Shown here one piece after another: positions 1-33,060 of a stretch of 64,000 bases of DNA. The notes under the pieces are model-generated. The model ran no database searches and had not been told where the DNA came from. It was given only the letters and a program-made list of their open reading frames with translations. The stretch covers positions 69,425,888 through 69,489,887 of the forward strand of contig CM034533.1 in assembly GCA_020002185.1 (NCBI GenBank). The letters are read 5' to 3'. The translations under genes and the position numbers were made by a program. Every line of letters begins with the position of its first letter. Position 1 is the first letter of the stretch. This DNA is from Paraescarpia echinospica. Its lineage: Eukaryota > Annelida > Polychaeta > Sabellida > Siboglinidae.

Positions 1-1654
1 GTAGACATACATATTATGAACCTTTGAATACTTGACGAGGAAAATACACTGTTAGAAAATACACCTGATCTTGTCATTTCCAACATACACTTTGACCATT
101 AAACCTCAGGCTTAAAATGTCAAACATGAATATGTGTAGTAGTTACACATGGCAGACAGTTACATGAATTTATATACTGAAAACAAAAACAACAAATATA
201 AATGCACTTTACTGATTAGCAGAATTAAAATCAGTCTATAATATTGACTAAGATCAAGCGTCACTATAATGAAATTGAACAATTTAAAATTGCTGTAATG
301 ACAATGAACACCTAGTAAAGAAAAATAGTTCACATTTTTCACCATTTTGAAAAATAGCATAATCCACTAATGTCTGCATGCTGTATCAACCCACCCCCTT
401 TCTCCACCCGGTAAACACTGACTGTTCCCAAGAAGTAAGATATCAAGATGTATAGATGCAGGTGTAGTAGAACATTTCTTGCTGCCTTTTTTCTTGTGAA
501 ATGCTGCAGATCATACATGAAACATTATTTTATATCTACTGATTATGACAATGAACAACTCCATAGTTATTTCCTCCCAACGCTACTATGATGCATGTTT
601 TTGTTTACTGAATATATGCTTTTCTTTACAGGAGATTGAACTAGTGTGCTTAGTACTACTAGCTCTCCAAGTTAATCTGGCATACTGGGCAGTTGTATGT
701 CCAGGATCTCGGACAAGATTCTACAGCCATGCAATACGCTGCATATTAACAGTTTGTCAGGTGAATGTCCACCGAGTGATCCCAATTGTGTCATGAGTTG
801 CATCCATGACAGATTCCCCAGTGCCAAGGGGTGTACACTGGCTTCCAGATCAGTCAGTTAGCTTGACTGACTGGAGACCAATGTAGAATGCAGTTTGACA
901 TAAGAATGTAGTGACGCCTGACTAGCTCTACAATTGGTGATGGAATGGTGGGTGCCAGGGTCTGGCAGTTATGGCATGAGTCTTCGGGCAACAACTTTCA
1001 ACGCTGTGAGAGAGGTTCAGTGTCGAGCATTCTTCGGTGAACTACATCGGTTTAGATATCAATGACATCACTGTATGTTTTCGCTATCTTTGATGGTACT
1101 GCATACCAGTTTCCTGACTTTTTGCTGTACATCTGCATCTACCTATACCAAAGAAAAAGTGACAATTAGCATGGCTCTGACATGTATGATATTTTTATAC
1201 GTGACGACACATTTATCAAGTCAATAATACAAGGTATTTGTATTCAATTCAACTATAACTTTTACCAGTGTCCTTGAAAAAATACGTGAATTATCCAGCA
1301 TTGTTATAGTGGTAGGGTTTCATTGTCTTTGTGTTGCTGATAGTCAGTGGCAGCCAGCTGAGTTCTTGCAACATACACCAAGCACTTGTTATGTACAACA
1401 CAAGTTTGTGATGAAGTAATGGTATTGAAAGCCTTTTTACATTTTTCAGCAACAGTCTGTTGATACACTGGCAGCAGCATTTTACTTGTTTAAATTATGT
1501 ATGAATCATGAGGACTGTTATATATTTTTCGTGCCACGTATCATCTTTCTAAATTATTCTTTTTATCACTATTTTATATTTTAACAAATAATTTACATTA
1601 CATTTTCATTTCACATGATAATTAAACAACACCTGAATAAGGTTAGTTCTGATA
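1..1654. other. Non-genic AT-rich stretch with one weak candidate exon
   Basis: No recognisable protein, RNA gene or clear repeat was found apart from the candidate exon at 632-760. Several AATAAA-like motifs occur further on (for example about 2325-2331), so this could be the 3' part of a gene entering from the left, but nothing in the sequence proves it. Confidence 0.4.
632..760 (+). CDS. Weak candidate exon, unknown protein
   Basis: A 129-nt open stretch (43 codons, phase 0-0) lies between a good acceptor (TTTCTTTACAG) and a donor (CAG/GTGAAT). The translation is hydrophobic and Cys-containing (starts EIELVCLVLLALQ, ends CILTVCQ) and resembles no family I recognise. No neighbouring exon could be found. 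It may be chance; the splice sites and open frame are the only support. Confidence 0.17.
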
Positions 1655-1850
1655 TTGTGTACTATCCAGTCCTCAGGATTGCTCAAAGCACTTTACTGGC
1701 TCCCTGGCAGACCTGTTAAATCGAAAACACCAACTTGACTTATGTGGGAAGCATTAAGCGGAAATTAATATGCGAAGACTATCCACCACTGTCTGTAGCA
1801 GGTACTCTTCATACAGCTGAGTAAACTGGAGCAATGTAGCATGTAGTGAT
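1655..1850 (-). repeat. SINE family A, 3' part, degraded
   Basis: This copy shares the body seen at 5525-5835 and 29375-29645, in reverse: the stretch with CCAGTCCTCAGGATTGCTC, CTCCCTGGCAGACCTGTT and the CAGCTGAGTAAACTGGAGCA block. The tRNA-like head is missing. It is a truncated, diverged copy. Confidence 0.6.
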
Positions 1851-2452
1851 TGTATATGTAATTCTCAGTCACATAGGGATGACCCTGTCTAGTCTAGTCA
1901 CTATTTTAAGTTCAACTAAACATCTTTCTAAGTAATTTTTTCTCATTGGTTTACATTTTATGGGTATTAAATATTAATTTTTTTTGTTAAATACACATAA
2001 TTGTTTAGTCACTAATTTTGTGAGTTGTAAACATATAAGGCATGTATAAACTACAACTAGCATTTGATATCACATGTACTAACTAGTGTTGTTTTTTTGC
2101 AACAAAGAATCATGATAAAAGTAACTGTTTGTTTTTTATATGTACCTGACATTTTTTCAACCTCTTCCTAATTGTTGTTTCTATTGTTGCTTTGCATATT
2201 ATGTGCATGTGATGTGTATGTGATATTAAAAATTATTACATTATACACATCAAGTGCAGTGATTGTACCTGTAGTTGTATTGTGCTTTTCATAATTTTGT
2301 AGTCAATCTTATCAAATAGTTTCAATAAAATGTTTGTACTTTACATTGTCTTTACTTTAATTCACATGCATTTCTAACAACAATATGCAATTTAACGAGG
2401 ACACCCATTACTGCAAAATCCTCATGCAGACAAACAAAACATTCACATACAG
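1851..2452. other. AT-rich stretch, nothing recognised
   Basis: Low-complexity AT-rich DNA with a possible poly(A) signal CAATAAAATG near 2324. No open frame with protein character and no repeat that I can define. Confidence 0.4.
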
Positions 2453-2600
2453 GGGTGGATCCAGAAATTGAGCCTGGCCGAACCAAATGGTGTAGTCTAA
2501 ATTTTGGCGCTACCGAGCCGCCATAACTATAACTTCGGCCGCTTGGCTGGAGTGGTGATATCGGAAAACGGGGGGGGGGTGCTAATGAAACATACTTGCA
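2453..2600. mobile_element. hAT-like element end, fragment
   Basis: The motif CAGGGGTGGATCCAGAAATT followed by a G-rich tract (GGGGGGGGG at about 2570) is the usual look of the terminus of hAT-type non-autonomous elements in invertebrates. No matching second terminus was found, so this is a fragment call by resemblance. Confidence 0.3.
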
Positions 2601-2866
2601 CTGTATATACGAAGTTATGTTTGCAAAAGAAATATTCCAAATTAAATAAATAGACCATTAAGTTCAAAAATTGAACTGCAAATTAAATGTAGAATGCAAC
2701 TGAAAGTTTCACAAAAGCCGTATCAACCAAAGATGGTGTAACTACCCTAAGATTGGTCAGAATAAAACAATTGTTAAAACCAATCACATATGTTTGCATA
2801 TCTTCCAATTATTATGCTATGATTTATATATATAACATTTGTATAGCAGCATCAATTAATACTTAC

Positions 2867-2985
2867 GTTTGTTCTAACTGTCCTGAGCTGCATCCAGCCT
2901 CAGGAAGTGACTGGACACCTGAGCTGCCTTTGCTACGAACACTGATGCTCGATAGAGCCACCACAGATCTTGTCATATGTGATGG
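2867..2985 (-). CDS. Weak candidate exon, Ser-rich, unknown
   Basis: On the minus strand an open stretch runs from an acceptor ACTGCAG to a strong donor (CAAAC/GTAAGT). It would encode a Ser-rich segment beginning PSHMTRSVVALSS. It lies downstream of, and on the same strand as, the SAP-SWIM relic, but no homology or phase links them. The plus strand of the same place is also open (ATG near 2753 to 3061), which weakens either reading. Confidence 0.18.
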
Positions 2986-4369
2986 CTGCAGTGATGTTGA
3001 GGTAGTTCACGCCTTTGTGTTGAAGCTGTCGAACAGAGTCATGAATTGGAATATGGAATGAGTAAGATTATTTGTGAAAATGAACATGGTTTGACAGGAC
3101 TACTACCCGTCAATATATATATATATAATATGCATGTGTGTGGTATGTAACTTATAAACTTTCATTAACAGGTAAAAATATGTTGCCCAAAGGCCATTTG
3201 CCCAGCACTCACGAGTGAAAAGGTCATTTGCCCAGTTGTGAAACAATTACAATGATATGAGAGTGGCAAAGTTATTATTGTATATATATTGTAAAAGTGT
3301 AGTACATAACAAACAACTAGACAATTTACAACTTATTAACTAAGTATAGGTAGAACACAGATGGGCTGGAAAGAAGGTTACAGGAAATAAAGTCAAACTA
3401 ATTTTATTCGAAAATTATAAAATAAATAAAAAGTTTTGCAATTTTTCACTGATACTTCAACAAAACAAAGTTTTAGGAATTCAATAGTAAACCATGCAAA
3501 ATACCCAATGCCTTAGTTGTGGTCTCAATGTGTCATTCATCTAACACTGCTAATTAATGAGGAGGACATTTGGCTGGCAGTGGGTGAACCCCTGGCAGTA
3601 TCCACAAAGTTCTACTGTTTACTCAGAAGGTGGATTACCAGCTGTTACTGTCCAATGATCAATATCCCCTTTGTTCTTTAGCAGGACTGCAAGGTGCCAC
3701 TGCAAACTGGCTACACTTGTCTAAAGGCTGGCCGAGTCATTGTAAGTCTTTAGAAGAAGATTCCAGCAGTTAGTCGTGTCTCTTATGAGAGCAACAAAGG
3801 CATTCTATTATGGATTTCCTGGCTTGATTTAACAAACAAAAATGATTATGGCCTTTCAACTATTTGCAACTGTGGTTATTAACTAGAGGTTTCTGACTGG
3901 GAAAGTATGTTCCTTGAAGCGTGGCTTCAGTGTCATCAACGTGCAAACAATTTGTAAACTGTCCTGTCAGAAACCTAGCTGCCAACCCTGACTGTATTTG
4001 AATTGAATCACCCAAAGTGAGATGAAGTGAATTAATTAAATGAAACGGAAAACAACATTTACAAAATTTGTCTACAAAATGTATGAATATAGAAGTATAC
4101 ATTACCAAATGCATGTTATTGATAAATTGAAAGACCAAAATAAAAAACAATTAAAAACAGAACTTCTATAATTTACATGTAAAAGAGGATTTGTAACTTA
4201 ACAAAACATGGGCTGCAATTCTTTGTATAGTAACAGTAATTCTCTGCTCTCTCACATAAATCAGTTGCAAGCTATCGATACATGTTACGAAGGCCTACAT
4301 TGAGGGGTGGTGGTTTTGTTAACATAATAAGCAACATAATATTATATTCATACGAATAAATATGCATTG
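2986..4369. other. Non-genic stretch, no feature recognised
   Basis: Contains a short TATATA run (about 3112-3126). Short open frames here lack protein-like composition or flanking splice sites. I see no gene or definable repeat. Confidence 0.4.
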
Positions 4370-5250
4370 AATGAATGAACGTTTATTCAACAACAACAAC
4401 ATAATACATGCACAGTATGGTTTGCTGCTGCTGCTGAAAGGACATAGCTGAAGTCTTAGACTTATGTGTTGCTATGCCCTTCTCGAACTAAAAGAAACTG
4501 AATAAATACAACACGAATTATATATAAATTACAAGATAATATTCACAACTCACATATAAACTTTTTAGTGCTTGTGTTACTATTACAAAACGTCACCTTC
4601 AATTAACAATTCACAAATATGTAGAAAGTAATGAGAACTTGATTGCTTTTTTAAATTGTGTTAAACTTGGAAGCTGAGTCAGTTTATTTGGTAAATTGTT
4701 CCACGTTTCTATACCCTTGACGGTGATGCGTGGCTCAGACTGACTACTTTGAAATTACTAACTTCTCTAGAAGAAGTTTTGCAAACGCAGCATCTATTCT
4801 TAGTCTTACTCCAGCTCTTTCTTTTGTGAGTTGTGTTGTTCCACAAATCCATACTGGTTTTTCCCAAATAAACCATCTGATGCGAATACTGACTGTGTCG
4901 TTGTCTGCGTAATTTGGCCCTTTTTTGCTGAGTCGGTGGCATATGTCCGGGAACATCCCATCGCCGGCGTAAATGCCATAAAATAAGAACGTGTTGTATA
5001 AACACTTGCGAACACTGTACAATCAACAAAAACAGCTTGATCGAGGCACCATTCTTGAGGGTCAGAGGTCAGTCTCGTCCAAATTCGCAAACACGATATT
5101 ATATGAAGTTTCCACTTCCAGATGCATGTCCAAGTAAGTGTTGCTAGTTTTGACTCCTTCGACTCGAAACCAAATTCAAAATTGTTCGCAGTTTGTTTAT
5201 TAATTTCAACAAAACGAAGTAGCACAAGTGCACCAATGAACTAGGATATT
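4370..5250 (-). mobile_element. Probable retroelement remnant, minus orientation
   Basis: Read on the minus strand, the segment ends at its low-coordinate side with GTTGTTGTTGAATAAAC, a simple-repeat tail plus poly(A)-type signal, as is common at 3' ends of non-LTR elements. Several overlapping minus-strand frames (4709-5225) stay open for 90-140 codons but shift relative to one another, fitting a broken coding region. No reverse transcriptase motif is visible, so class is uncertain. Confidence 0.35.
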
Positions 5251-5524
5251 ATAGTGGATACTTGATAGCTTTGCTTTTTTGGGAAATTAGTCAGAAAACC
5301 GAGGAGCATAAAAATCGAACTGATATTGCAGCTTTAAGCTATATACAGCTGTAGTTGTATTATCACCAGATATTAATCGCAATACAACAAACCCCCTCTT
5401 TGTTTCAAGTTTTAACTTTGTTTTTAGTTTCAAATGAAATGCTCAGAGCTGCATTGCATTGTAAGTTGGACTCTGTGCTGTGACAATGTAATGTTTATAA
5501 AAAAAGTAATCACTTATATAATAA

Positions 5525-5835
5525 CGCAGTATCCAGTCCTGATGACTGCTCAAAGCACTTTACACTTTACTCCCTAGCAGACTTGTTTGATCGAGCACCA
5601 TCTCAACTTCTCTGGGAAGCATTCAGCCATGCCACAATTAATGCACAAAGGCTATTTGTACACAAATATCCACCACTGTCTATAGCCAGGTACTCATTCA
5701 TATGGCTGAGTGAACTGGAGCAACGTAAAGTGAACGAACTTGCCCAAGGTTCAACACAGCAGCACTGAATTCGAACCCGGGTTCTCTTGATTGAGAGTCC
5801 AACGTTCTAGTCACTGAGCCAATGCGCTCTATTGT
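5525..5835 (-). repeat. SINE family A, near full-length copy
   Basis: Read on the minus strand it starts with a tRNA-like head (A-box-like block near GGCTCAGTGAC, then B-box GGGTTCGAATTC), followed by a body with GTTCACTTTACGTTGCTCC and ending in the GTAAAGTGCTTTGAGCAG tail block. The same order of blocks occurs at 29375-29645 on the plus strand and in part at 1655-1850 and 42298-42400. Confidence 0.75.
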
Positions 5836-5922
5836 AACCGTGTGCATTGTTTCAATGGAGCACTTTGGGTAAATACAGATGTATGTATGTATATTGAATT
5901 GAAAAGCATGGAAATAACTAAC

Positions 5923-6039
5923 CATTTCATCTTTCAAGTACTGATCTTGTGGAGTTAACTTCAAGTAGCTGTGGTCGTTGGCAAGGGCATGTGGATTGGC
6001 AGGAGGGAACAGCTGCATCACTAGCATTGACTGACTTTC
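5923..6039 (-). pseudogene. Downstream exon of the SAP-SWIM relic
   Basis: A 117-nt segment (39 codons, phase 0-0) runs from acceptor TATTTCAG to donor ATG/GTTAGT. It encodes a stretch with LFPPANPHALANDHSYLKL. It falls where the linker between SWIM and nuclease domains is expected. Confidence 0.45.
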
Positions 6040-6586
6040 CTGAAATATGTATATGTAGAGATATAAGCAACATTGTATTTTTTGCTTTATACATAAAGCC
6101 AGAGACTGCACTAATGCCCATGTTTTGACAAGTAACTATTTTTCAATTGGTCTGTAAAAGGAATATAAGATTTGTTTCGTCAAATAGAGTGAACCTGTCT
6201 GGAGTAGAGTCGTTCTGCAGTTGCTCTGATCGAGGATCATATATAAGGTCGGAATTGTCCTTCCCACAAATTGCATGTAATCTGCTGGACTTGATAGGAG
6301 TTTCTTTAAAAGGTATAGCATGATGGAACGTCTGGTGGTCCTGCAGGTCAAGTCAAAGTGTACATTCAGCTACATATTTATGAATTTTATATACATTTTA
6401 ACCCTTTCATTTATTTATTGTTGCTGATATGTTGACAAGAGCGTGTCACATTCTTGAAACTACCCAGCTTATTTGTACAAAATTGGGATAAACTAACTGC
6501 CATTTTTTTGTGCATTGACAATTGCCCCAATATTTGTACGTAATACATTGAATGCAGAAAATAAGTGTTTTTTTAAAACGTCTTAC

Positions 6587-6808
6587 CTGTGTACATGTCA
6601 CTTCTGTCAAGATAGTTCCTGTCTAACAGTAGTGTCAGGCCGAACAGAACTGCTGCAACATGCTTGCAGTGAGCTGTAGGGCCCAGCCCAGCACGACATT
6701 CTGCTTCTTGCACCACCGCATCATTGTTCATGGACACATCTACTTTATAAGAGGCAGACTTCCTCATCTCTGCCCACACAACAGCTGACACGCATATACC
6801 GCAATAAC
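6587..6808 (-). pseudogene. SWIM-domain exon of the relic gene
   Basis: The exon lies between acceptor TTTTCTTCAG and donor ACAG/GTAAGA. It encodes AEMRKSASYKVDVSMNNDAV, then AECRAGLGPTAHCKH, then VAAVLFGLTLLL. The spacing of the second Cys and the CKH matches SWIM fingers; the first Cys is Ala. Confidence 0.6.
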
Positions 6809-6809
6809 C

Positions 6810-7740
6810 TGAAGAAAACAATGTACAATATATATAATCAATATTGTGGAGTCGCACAATACTGGGCCAAATTGGTGTCCTGTAACTTACGCTATATTTA
6901 CTCCATAACCAGCTTCGTTTGCGGACAGTTCCTGTTGATAACATTTGTGCTGTATCTTAGGCCCATGAAGAAAGAAGAGACACAAAAAAACGCATCCTGC
7001 CTGTTTATTGTTGTTTGAAAAAAATTGTGGTTGTGGACAATGTGGTGGATAACGTAAGTTAGTGTCCACCAATTCACGTCCAGAGTGCTCTGATCATTCT
7101 TAACATTTTAAAAGTCTTGGTTGGATTCTGATGAGGTACTAGCATACATCAGTCAAGCAAATTTTGATTTCTGAAGTGTTTCACATTCTCATATTTTTGT
7201 TAAAAGACACCATGTAACTTACATCGTGAACTTCACTTGGCATTGCGCCACATAACAGTGAGTAAAAATATCTTATCTTCTTTAATTTTAGGTGTAGATC
7301 TATTTTGGTTACCATCTAAGACTTTGTTTTTGCTGTCCAGTCCTCTTTTTTGGCCCAGTATTGTGCTTCACCTATATATATATTTACCCAGACACGTATA
7401 TAATGTAATATCAATAATAATTCACGAGTAAGGAGCTGTTAGGTTTCTTTTAAACTGGTTAATGGTTAGGAGTATTCGAAGTTTATGAGGCAGGGTATTC
7501 CTGAATACTGGTCCTCAATAATTTATTGTTAGGTTTCGAATGTTTGTTCTTACATTTAACACAGAAATTTGCCAAACCTCTTACAAATAAGCCCGCTGGT
7601 ATCCATTGACAAAAAAATATATTATTTCATCAAGGCAGTATCATATTTGACAGGGACGTACAAACTACTAAGCTCATATGGTTATTCGCATTTACCTTTA
7701 ATCCTACAGTCCTTTTAGTTTAATGTTAAGATAACTCGCC
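6810..7740. other. Intron-like stretch between relic exons
   Basis: AT-rich DNA with a TATATATATATTTACC run near 7371. No coding signal or defined repeat seen. Confidence 0.4.
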
Positions 7741-7741
7741 T

Positions 7742-7904
7742 TTCTTTGTATAGAGACTTGCTCTTTTCCTCCAGCTTCTTTCCGCACTGGGATAAGTATT
7801 CCACTAGACTCCCCAGTGTAAATTTGGGTAGTTGGTGCATACCACCATGTACGTCCCTATACATGTTATTCTGCGGCAGTTTCATGCTGAGCTCCTCTTC
7901 ATTA
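7742..7904 (-). pseudogene. Linker exon of the SAP-SWIM relic
   Basis: The exon starts after TTTTACAG with VNEEELSMKLPQNNMYRD and continues through LPKFTLGSLVEYLSQCGKKL to SLYKERR. The only donor-like site at its end is GC-type (AAAG/GCGAGT), and its phase does not fit the SWIM exon. Confidence 0.45.
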
Positions 7905-8171
7905 ACCTGTAAAATTAAAAACAATGACATTATCCCAAGTTATGTTCAATATGTGACTAAGATAAAGTATAGTGGGTTTGGAGTAAGACTGCTCATGATA
8001 TAGAAGAAAGCACTGTGATCAGGCTGGGCTGGTACCCCTGCATCCCTCTCGATAGTGTATGTTACTCCAAGGGTTTGTGCTGGTTTTTATGAAATATAGA
8101 AACACACCCTCCCATCTTAGGTAAGGTGAGGATGTATTTTATTTATCCCAACAGCAGAAACAAATTATACA

Positions 8172-8465
8172 GAAAGTGCGGCTAGTGTAGTGGTTAGCAC
8201 ATCCGCCTGGCATGCCAGTGCTCTGAGTTCGAAACCTGGACCGAGCAGGCATGATATTTGGTGTAAAAATCTGGCTCTCAAAATTGGGGACGGCGTATCC
8301 CTCGTGACTCGGTGATCACATTAATGTCGGTCCCGTCTCAATTTGGGACGTAAAAGAACCACTGAGGACGACAAGTACCCTGGTAGTGACCACCCTCAGT
8401 GCCAGTATATAAAGAATGAGACCTCGTAAGACCATTACATTGTAACCACAATAATACAGACTAGT
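8172..8465 (+). repeat. SINE family B, tRNA-derived
   Basis: The head reads like a tRNA: A-box TAGTGTAGTGGTTAGCACA, then B-box GAGTTCGAAACC. The body contains AAAATCTGGCTCTCAAAATT and CCCGTCTCAATTTGGGACGT. The same head and body occur in reverse at 16895-17130, which defines the family. Confidence 0.75.
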
Positions 8466-9121
8466 CAGTTAATAGAACATTGCTAAGAGCTGGAGACAAC
8501 TAGAACTACAAAATATGAAAACAAATACTAAGCTACAAATTTTACGATAACAATTTACTTAATGTCAACAAAATTCAAAACAAATCACTGTGTGATGGGA
8601 GACTCCACACTATTATTATCTTTAAAGTTTAATAATATTCACTTAAAAACAGCCTCCCCCATTCATGACATAGACGCTCACGCTTCATAGACGAGACTGG
8701 CTGCACTGACCGTTTTATATGCATTTTAGATGGATGTATACGTTGCTTTCACTGAATTGTACACGTTATAGTACGAATAAATATTATTATTGACAGTTTT
8801 CGAAACATCACGAATTATCGCTCACACACCTACATGACAATAAATTCGCGTTTTCTGCCAGACTGCTTGGCACTTCGTTTCTTCCGTTCATCGACTTTGA
8901 GTTCTTTTAAACTCCAACTTTGATAAAACAGCTCATAACGTGGGTGAAAAATGCTCGATATAAGTATTCTGTACACTACGTCGTGACGTTGGTGATGACA
9001 GCGCAAGGCCTGACCAAAGCAATTATATAATTGCTTTGGCCTGACTTGCAAGGGATACTTCAGTATTTGCAAGTTGCTTAGCTGCTTAGGTCACTGAGTG
9101 CAATTTGTGCCAGATTATCTT

Positions 9122-9212
9122 TTCGAGAAAATATTTTGGAGAACATTTTTTGGAGAAAATATTTTGGAGAAAATATTTTGGAGAAAATATTTTGGAGAAA
9201 TATTTGACCAAA
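9122..9212. repeat. 14-bp minisatellite (GAAAATATTTTGGA)
   Basis: About six head-to-tail copies of GAAAATATTTTGGA with minor changes. Directly after it (9250-9325) a second short duplication repeats GGATAATCGAAAGTCAGAA twice. It lies between the SAP-SWIM relic and WDR48. Confidence 0.85.
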
Positions 9213-9960
9213 CGCCATTCTAGTGAATTATTTGACAACAATCTTGCACAATGACAGCGTAAACGGATAATCGAAAGTCAGAATTCGACAATCTCGGCGT
9301 AAATGGATAATCGAAAGTCAGAAATCAACAATGTAGCATTGTGGAATTATGGCCCTAATATCGTTCCATACAGAACCGCATTGGCTGCTCACTGCCATCC
9401 TCTGATCCCCTACGCGAAGTGCGGAAGTTAGCTGAGTCAAACTAGTAATTGACTTCGCCAGTCGCGACTGCATCACCCGTGAGAACAGCGCAAATACCCG
9501 CCCCAATTTGAAGACGGATAAACGACTTCTGGGAATCCCAATATATATAATGACCCGTTCGTCTATTAGCACGAGCAGCTGAGCGGTATTGTATATTCGA
9601 ATAATTGCTTCTACTTCCTAAACATTGCATGTAACACGAGCCACGGTTGGTTAAAATTAGCTTTATTATGACCACCTTACTTGCCGACATCCACTGATCT
9701 AGTGAGCGATTTCATAGGCTGAGCTTAAATTCAGAGCAATCAGCCAGGGGGTACTGCTGGCTGGCACTGACGTCAGCGACAGCACCGAACCCTGGCGCGC
9801 GAGGATGCTCACTGCCAATTAGCACGTCTGTCCCCTAGAATGTTTATATATTATGTATGTTTTCGATAACGAAATGAAATTACGAAATAGTGCCCGAAAT
9901 AATATTATACAAAATTTAAAAAATCTTAAACTAAATGAACACAAACAAGAGTTTCGAGCA
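9213..9960. other. Intergenic stretch upstream of WDR48
   Basis: CpG-richer than its surroundings at about 9330-9830, with a full CRE palindrome (TGACGTCA at 9769-9776). No coding exon recognised. Confidence 0.35.
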
Positions 9961-9961
9961 C

Positions 9962-10045
9962 TCTACGGGATTCGACCCGAGGACCGTGACAATAGTTGCT
10001 CGACTTCTAGTTCTCTTAGCCACCAAGATCAATATACGCTTTGGT
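9962..10045 (-). repeat. Possible tRNA-derived SINE head
   Basis: On the minus strand there is TTGGTGGCTAAGAGAACTAG followed about 30 nt later by GGGTCGAATCCC, spaced like Pol III A and B boxes. No tail or second copy was identified, so this is tentative. Confidence 0.3.
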
Positions 10046-10289
10046 TGTACTTTGGCGACTGCATATATATAAGTTAGCAGTCCGACCTTTGCGTGCGACA
10101 TCGATTGCACTTTCTTTAGTTACATGTGTCCTTGTTTCGCATTTATGTCATACTTATTCGCACTTAGTCTTTTGTTTTTGCTCGAGCGTAAGCAAAGAAC
10201 GTCAATACGAAATTGTCTCAAATAGTTGACAACCACGAGAGTTGCCACCTAATTAATATGTATATATAATAGGCACTAATTATTTAAAT

Positions 10290-10645
10290 GCTTTAGTTCC
10301 AGGCTGTTGCGAGGGGCGAAAACGTGCTGCCATCTCACGGCGCCTGGGTAATCAAGGCTAATCCAATAAGCGATCGCTGCTGCCACCTAGCGAATAATAT
10401 AGCATTACGCTTGGTAAACGACTGAAACTTCACTGTGCATGTTAGCTGCTTCTAGTAATTTGTGGTGCATAATCCATAAAACACCAATATTATAATACTC
10501 ATCAATATTATTAACACAAAAATTGCATGAATATTCCTACGAAACTAATTCGCTTACCAAGTACTGTGTAAATAAAACTGACAAGAGATGGCGCCACCCT
10601 AGTAAATATAATAGCGCTTTCTTCAGAAGACATGTTTAGATAACT
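10290..10645 (+). promoter_or_regulatory. Probable WDR48 promoter and 5'UTR
   Basis: The 350 bp before the WDR48 start codon are relatively CpG-rich and hold a CCAAT box (10363-10367) and an ATGGCGCCA motif near 10588 resembling a YY1 site. No TATA box at a sensible distance was seen. The role is inferred from position. Confidence 0.4.
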
Positions 10646-32400
<21,755 letters not shown>

Positions 32401-33060
32401 AAGGATGGCTCAATCATTTCAAGTGATATCTTGAATGCAAGACAGACATCCCAGTAGAGTTGGTGTCTTGGACATCTTGTTGGCAGCTCTTACAAAGAGA
32501 AAGGTCTCTATAAAGTTGATGACCGAGAGACATCTGGTTGTCAGCTCTTACAAGGAGCAAGGTCTCTGTAGAATTGATGACTGAGAGACATCTGGTTTGT
32601 CAGCTCTTACAAGGAACAAGGTCTCTATAGAGTTGATGACCGAGAGACATCTGGTTTGTAAGCTCTTACACAGAGAAAGGTCTCTGTAGAGCTGATCACT
32701 TTGAGAAACATCTGGTCGTCAAGACTTGTAAAGAGCAGGACCTGAAGCTGATGTCTTTCAGAGACATCTGGTTGTCAAGTCTTGCAAGGAGCATGGTCTC
32801 TATAGAGTTGATAACTTTGATTGTCTGGTTGTTGTCTTAACCGAGTTCTACATAAACCATCATCACTTTGTTACAATGTCACATTTAGGGTACCATGTAA
32901 TATAAAATCTTGTGTTGTGACAGGGCAATAAGAGGACTAATTATTTTGCACCACATTGTTTGGAACAGTGTCCTTGGAGCCAATGGAGCTGTTCTAGGTG
33001 CGAGATCATGTAACTTATTGGGTTGGGTACTTTGTAAATAAACCATAGATGTAGTATTAT
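32401..33060 (+). other. Probable WDR48 3'UTR with poly(A) signal
   Basis: Follows the stop codon without an intron signal. AATAAA lies at 33037-33042. The first 430 nt are a tandem repeat (see next entry). Transcript end is inferred from the signal only. Confidence 0.5.
32445..32830 (+). repeat. About 59-bp tandem repeat in the WDR48 3'UTR
   Basis: Six to seven diverged units with GAGAGACATCTGGTTGTCAG, CTCTTACAAGGAGCAAGG and TCTCTATAGAGTTGATGAC. Each unit holds the self-complementary TCTCTATAGAG, able to form a short hairpin in the mRNA. Confidence 0.88.

Larger units (their letters stand above)
5923..8950 (-). pseudogene. SAP-SWIM zinc-finger gene relic (YqaJ-nuclease-linked family)
   Basis: Four minus-strand segments occur in the order expected for invertebrate SAP/SWIM proteins often joined to a YqaJ-like exonuclease: a SAP-like segment (about 8838-8925, WSLKELKVDERKKRSAKQSG), a linker (about 7742-7904, with LPKFTLGSLVEYL), the SWIM segment (6587-6808, AECRAGLGPTAHCKHVAA) and two downstream blocks (6150-6340 with DLIYDPR; 5923-6039 with LTPQDQYLKDEM). 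Most blocks have good splice sites, yet joining adjacent blocks gives out-of-phase junctions or immediate stops. The SWIM motif, normally CxC...CxH, has Ala in place of its first Cys. No nuclease core is visible. I infer a decayed copy; the alternative is a live gene whose small linking exons I missed. Family assignment is from remembered motif patterns. Confidence 0.5.
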
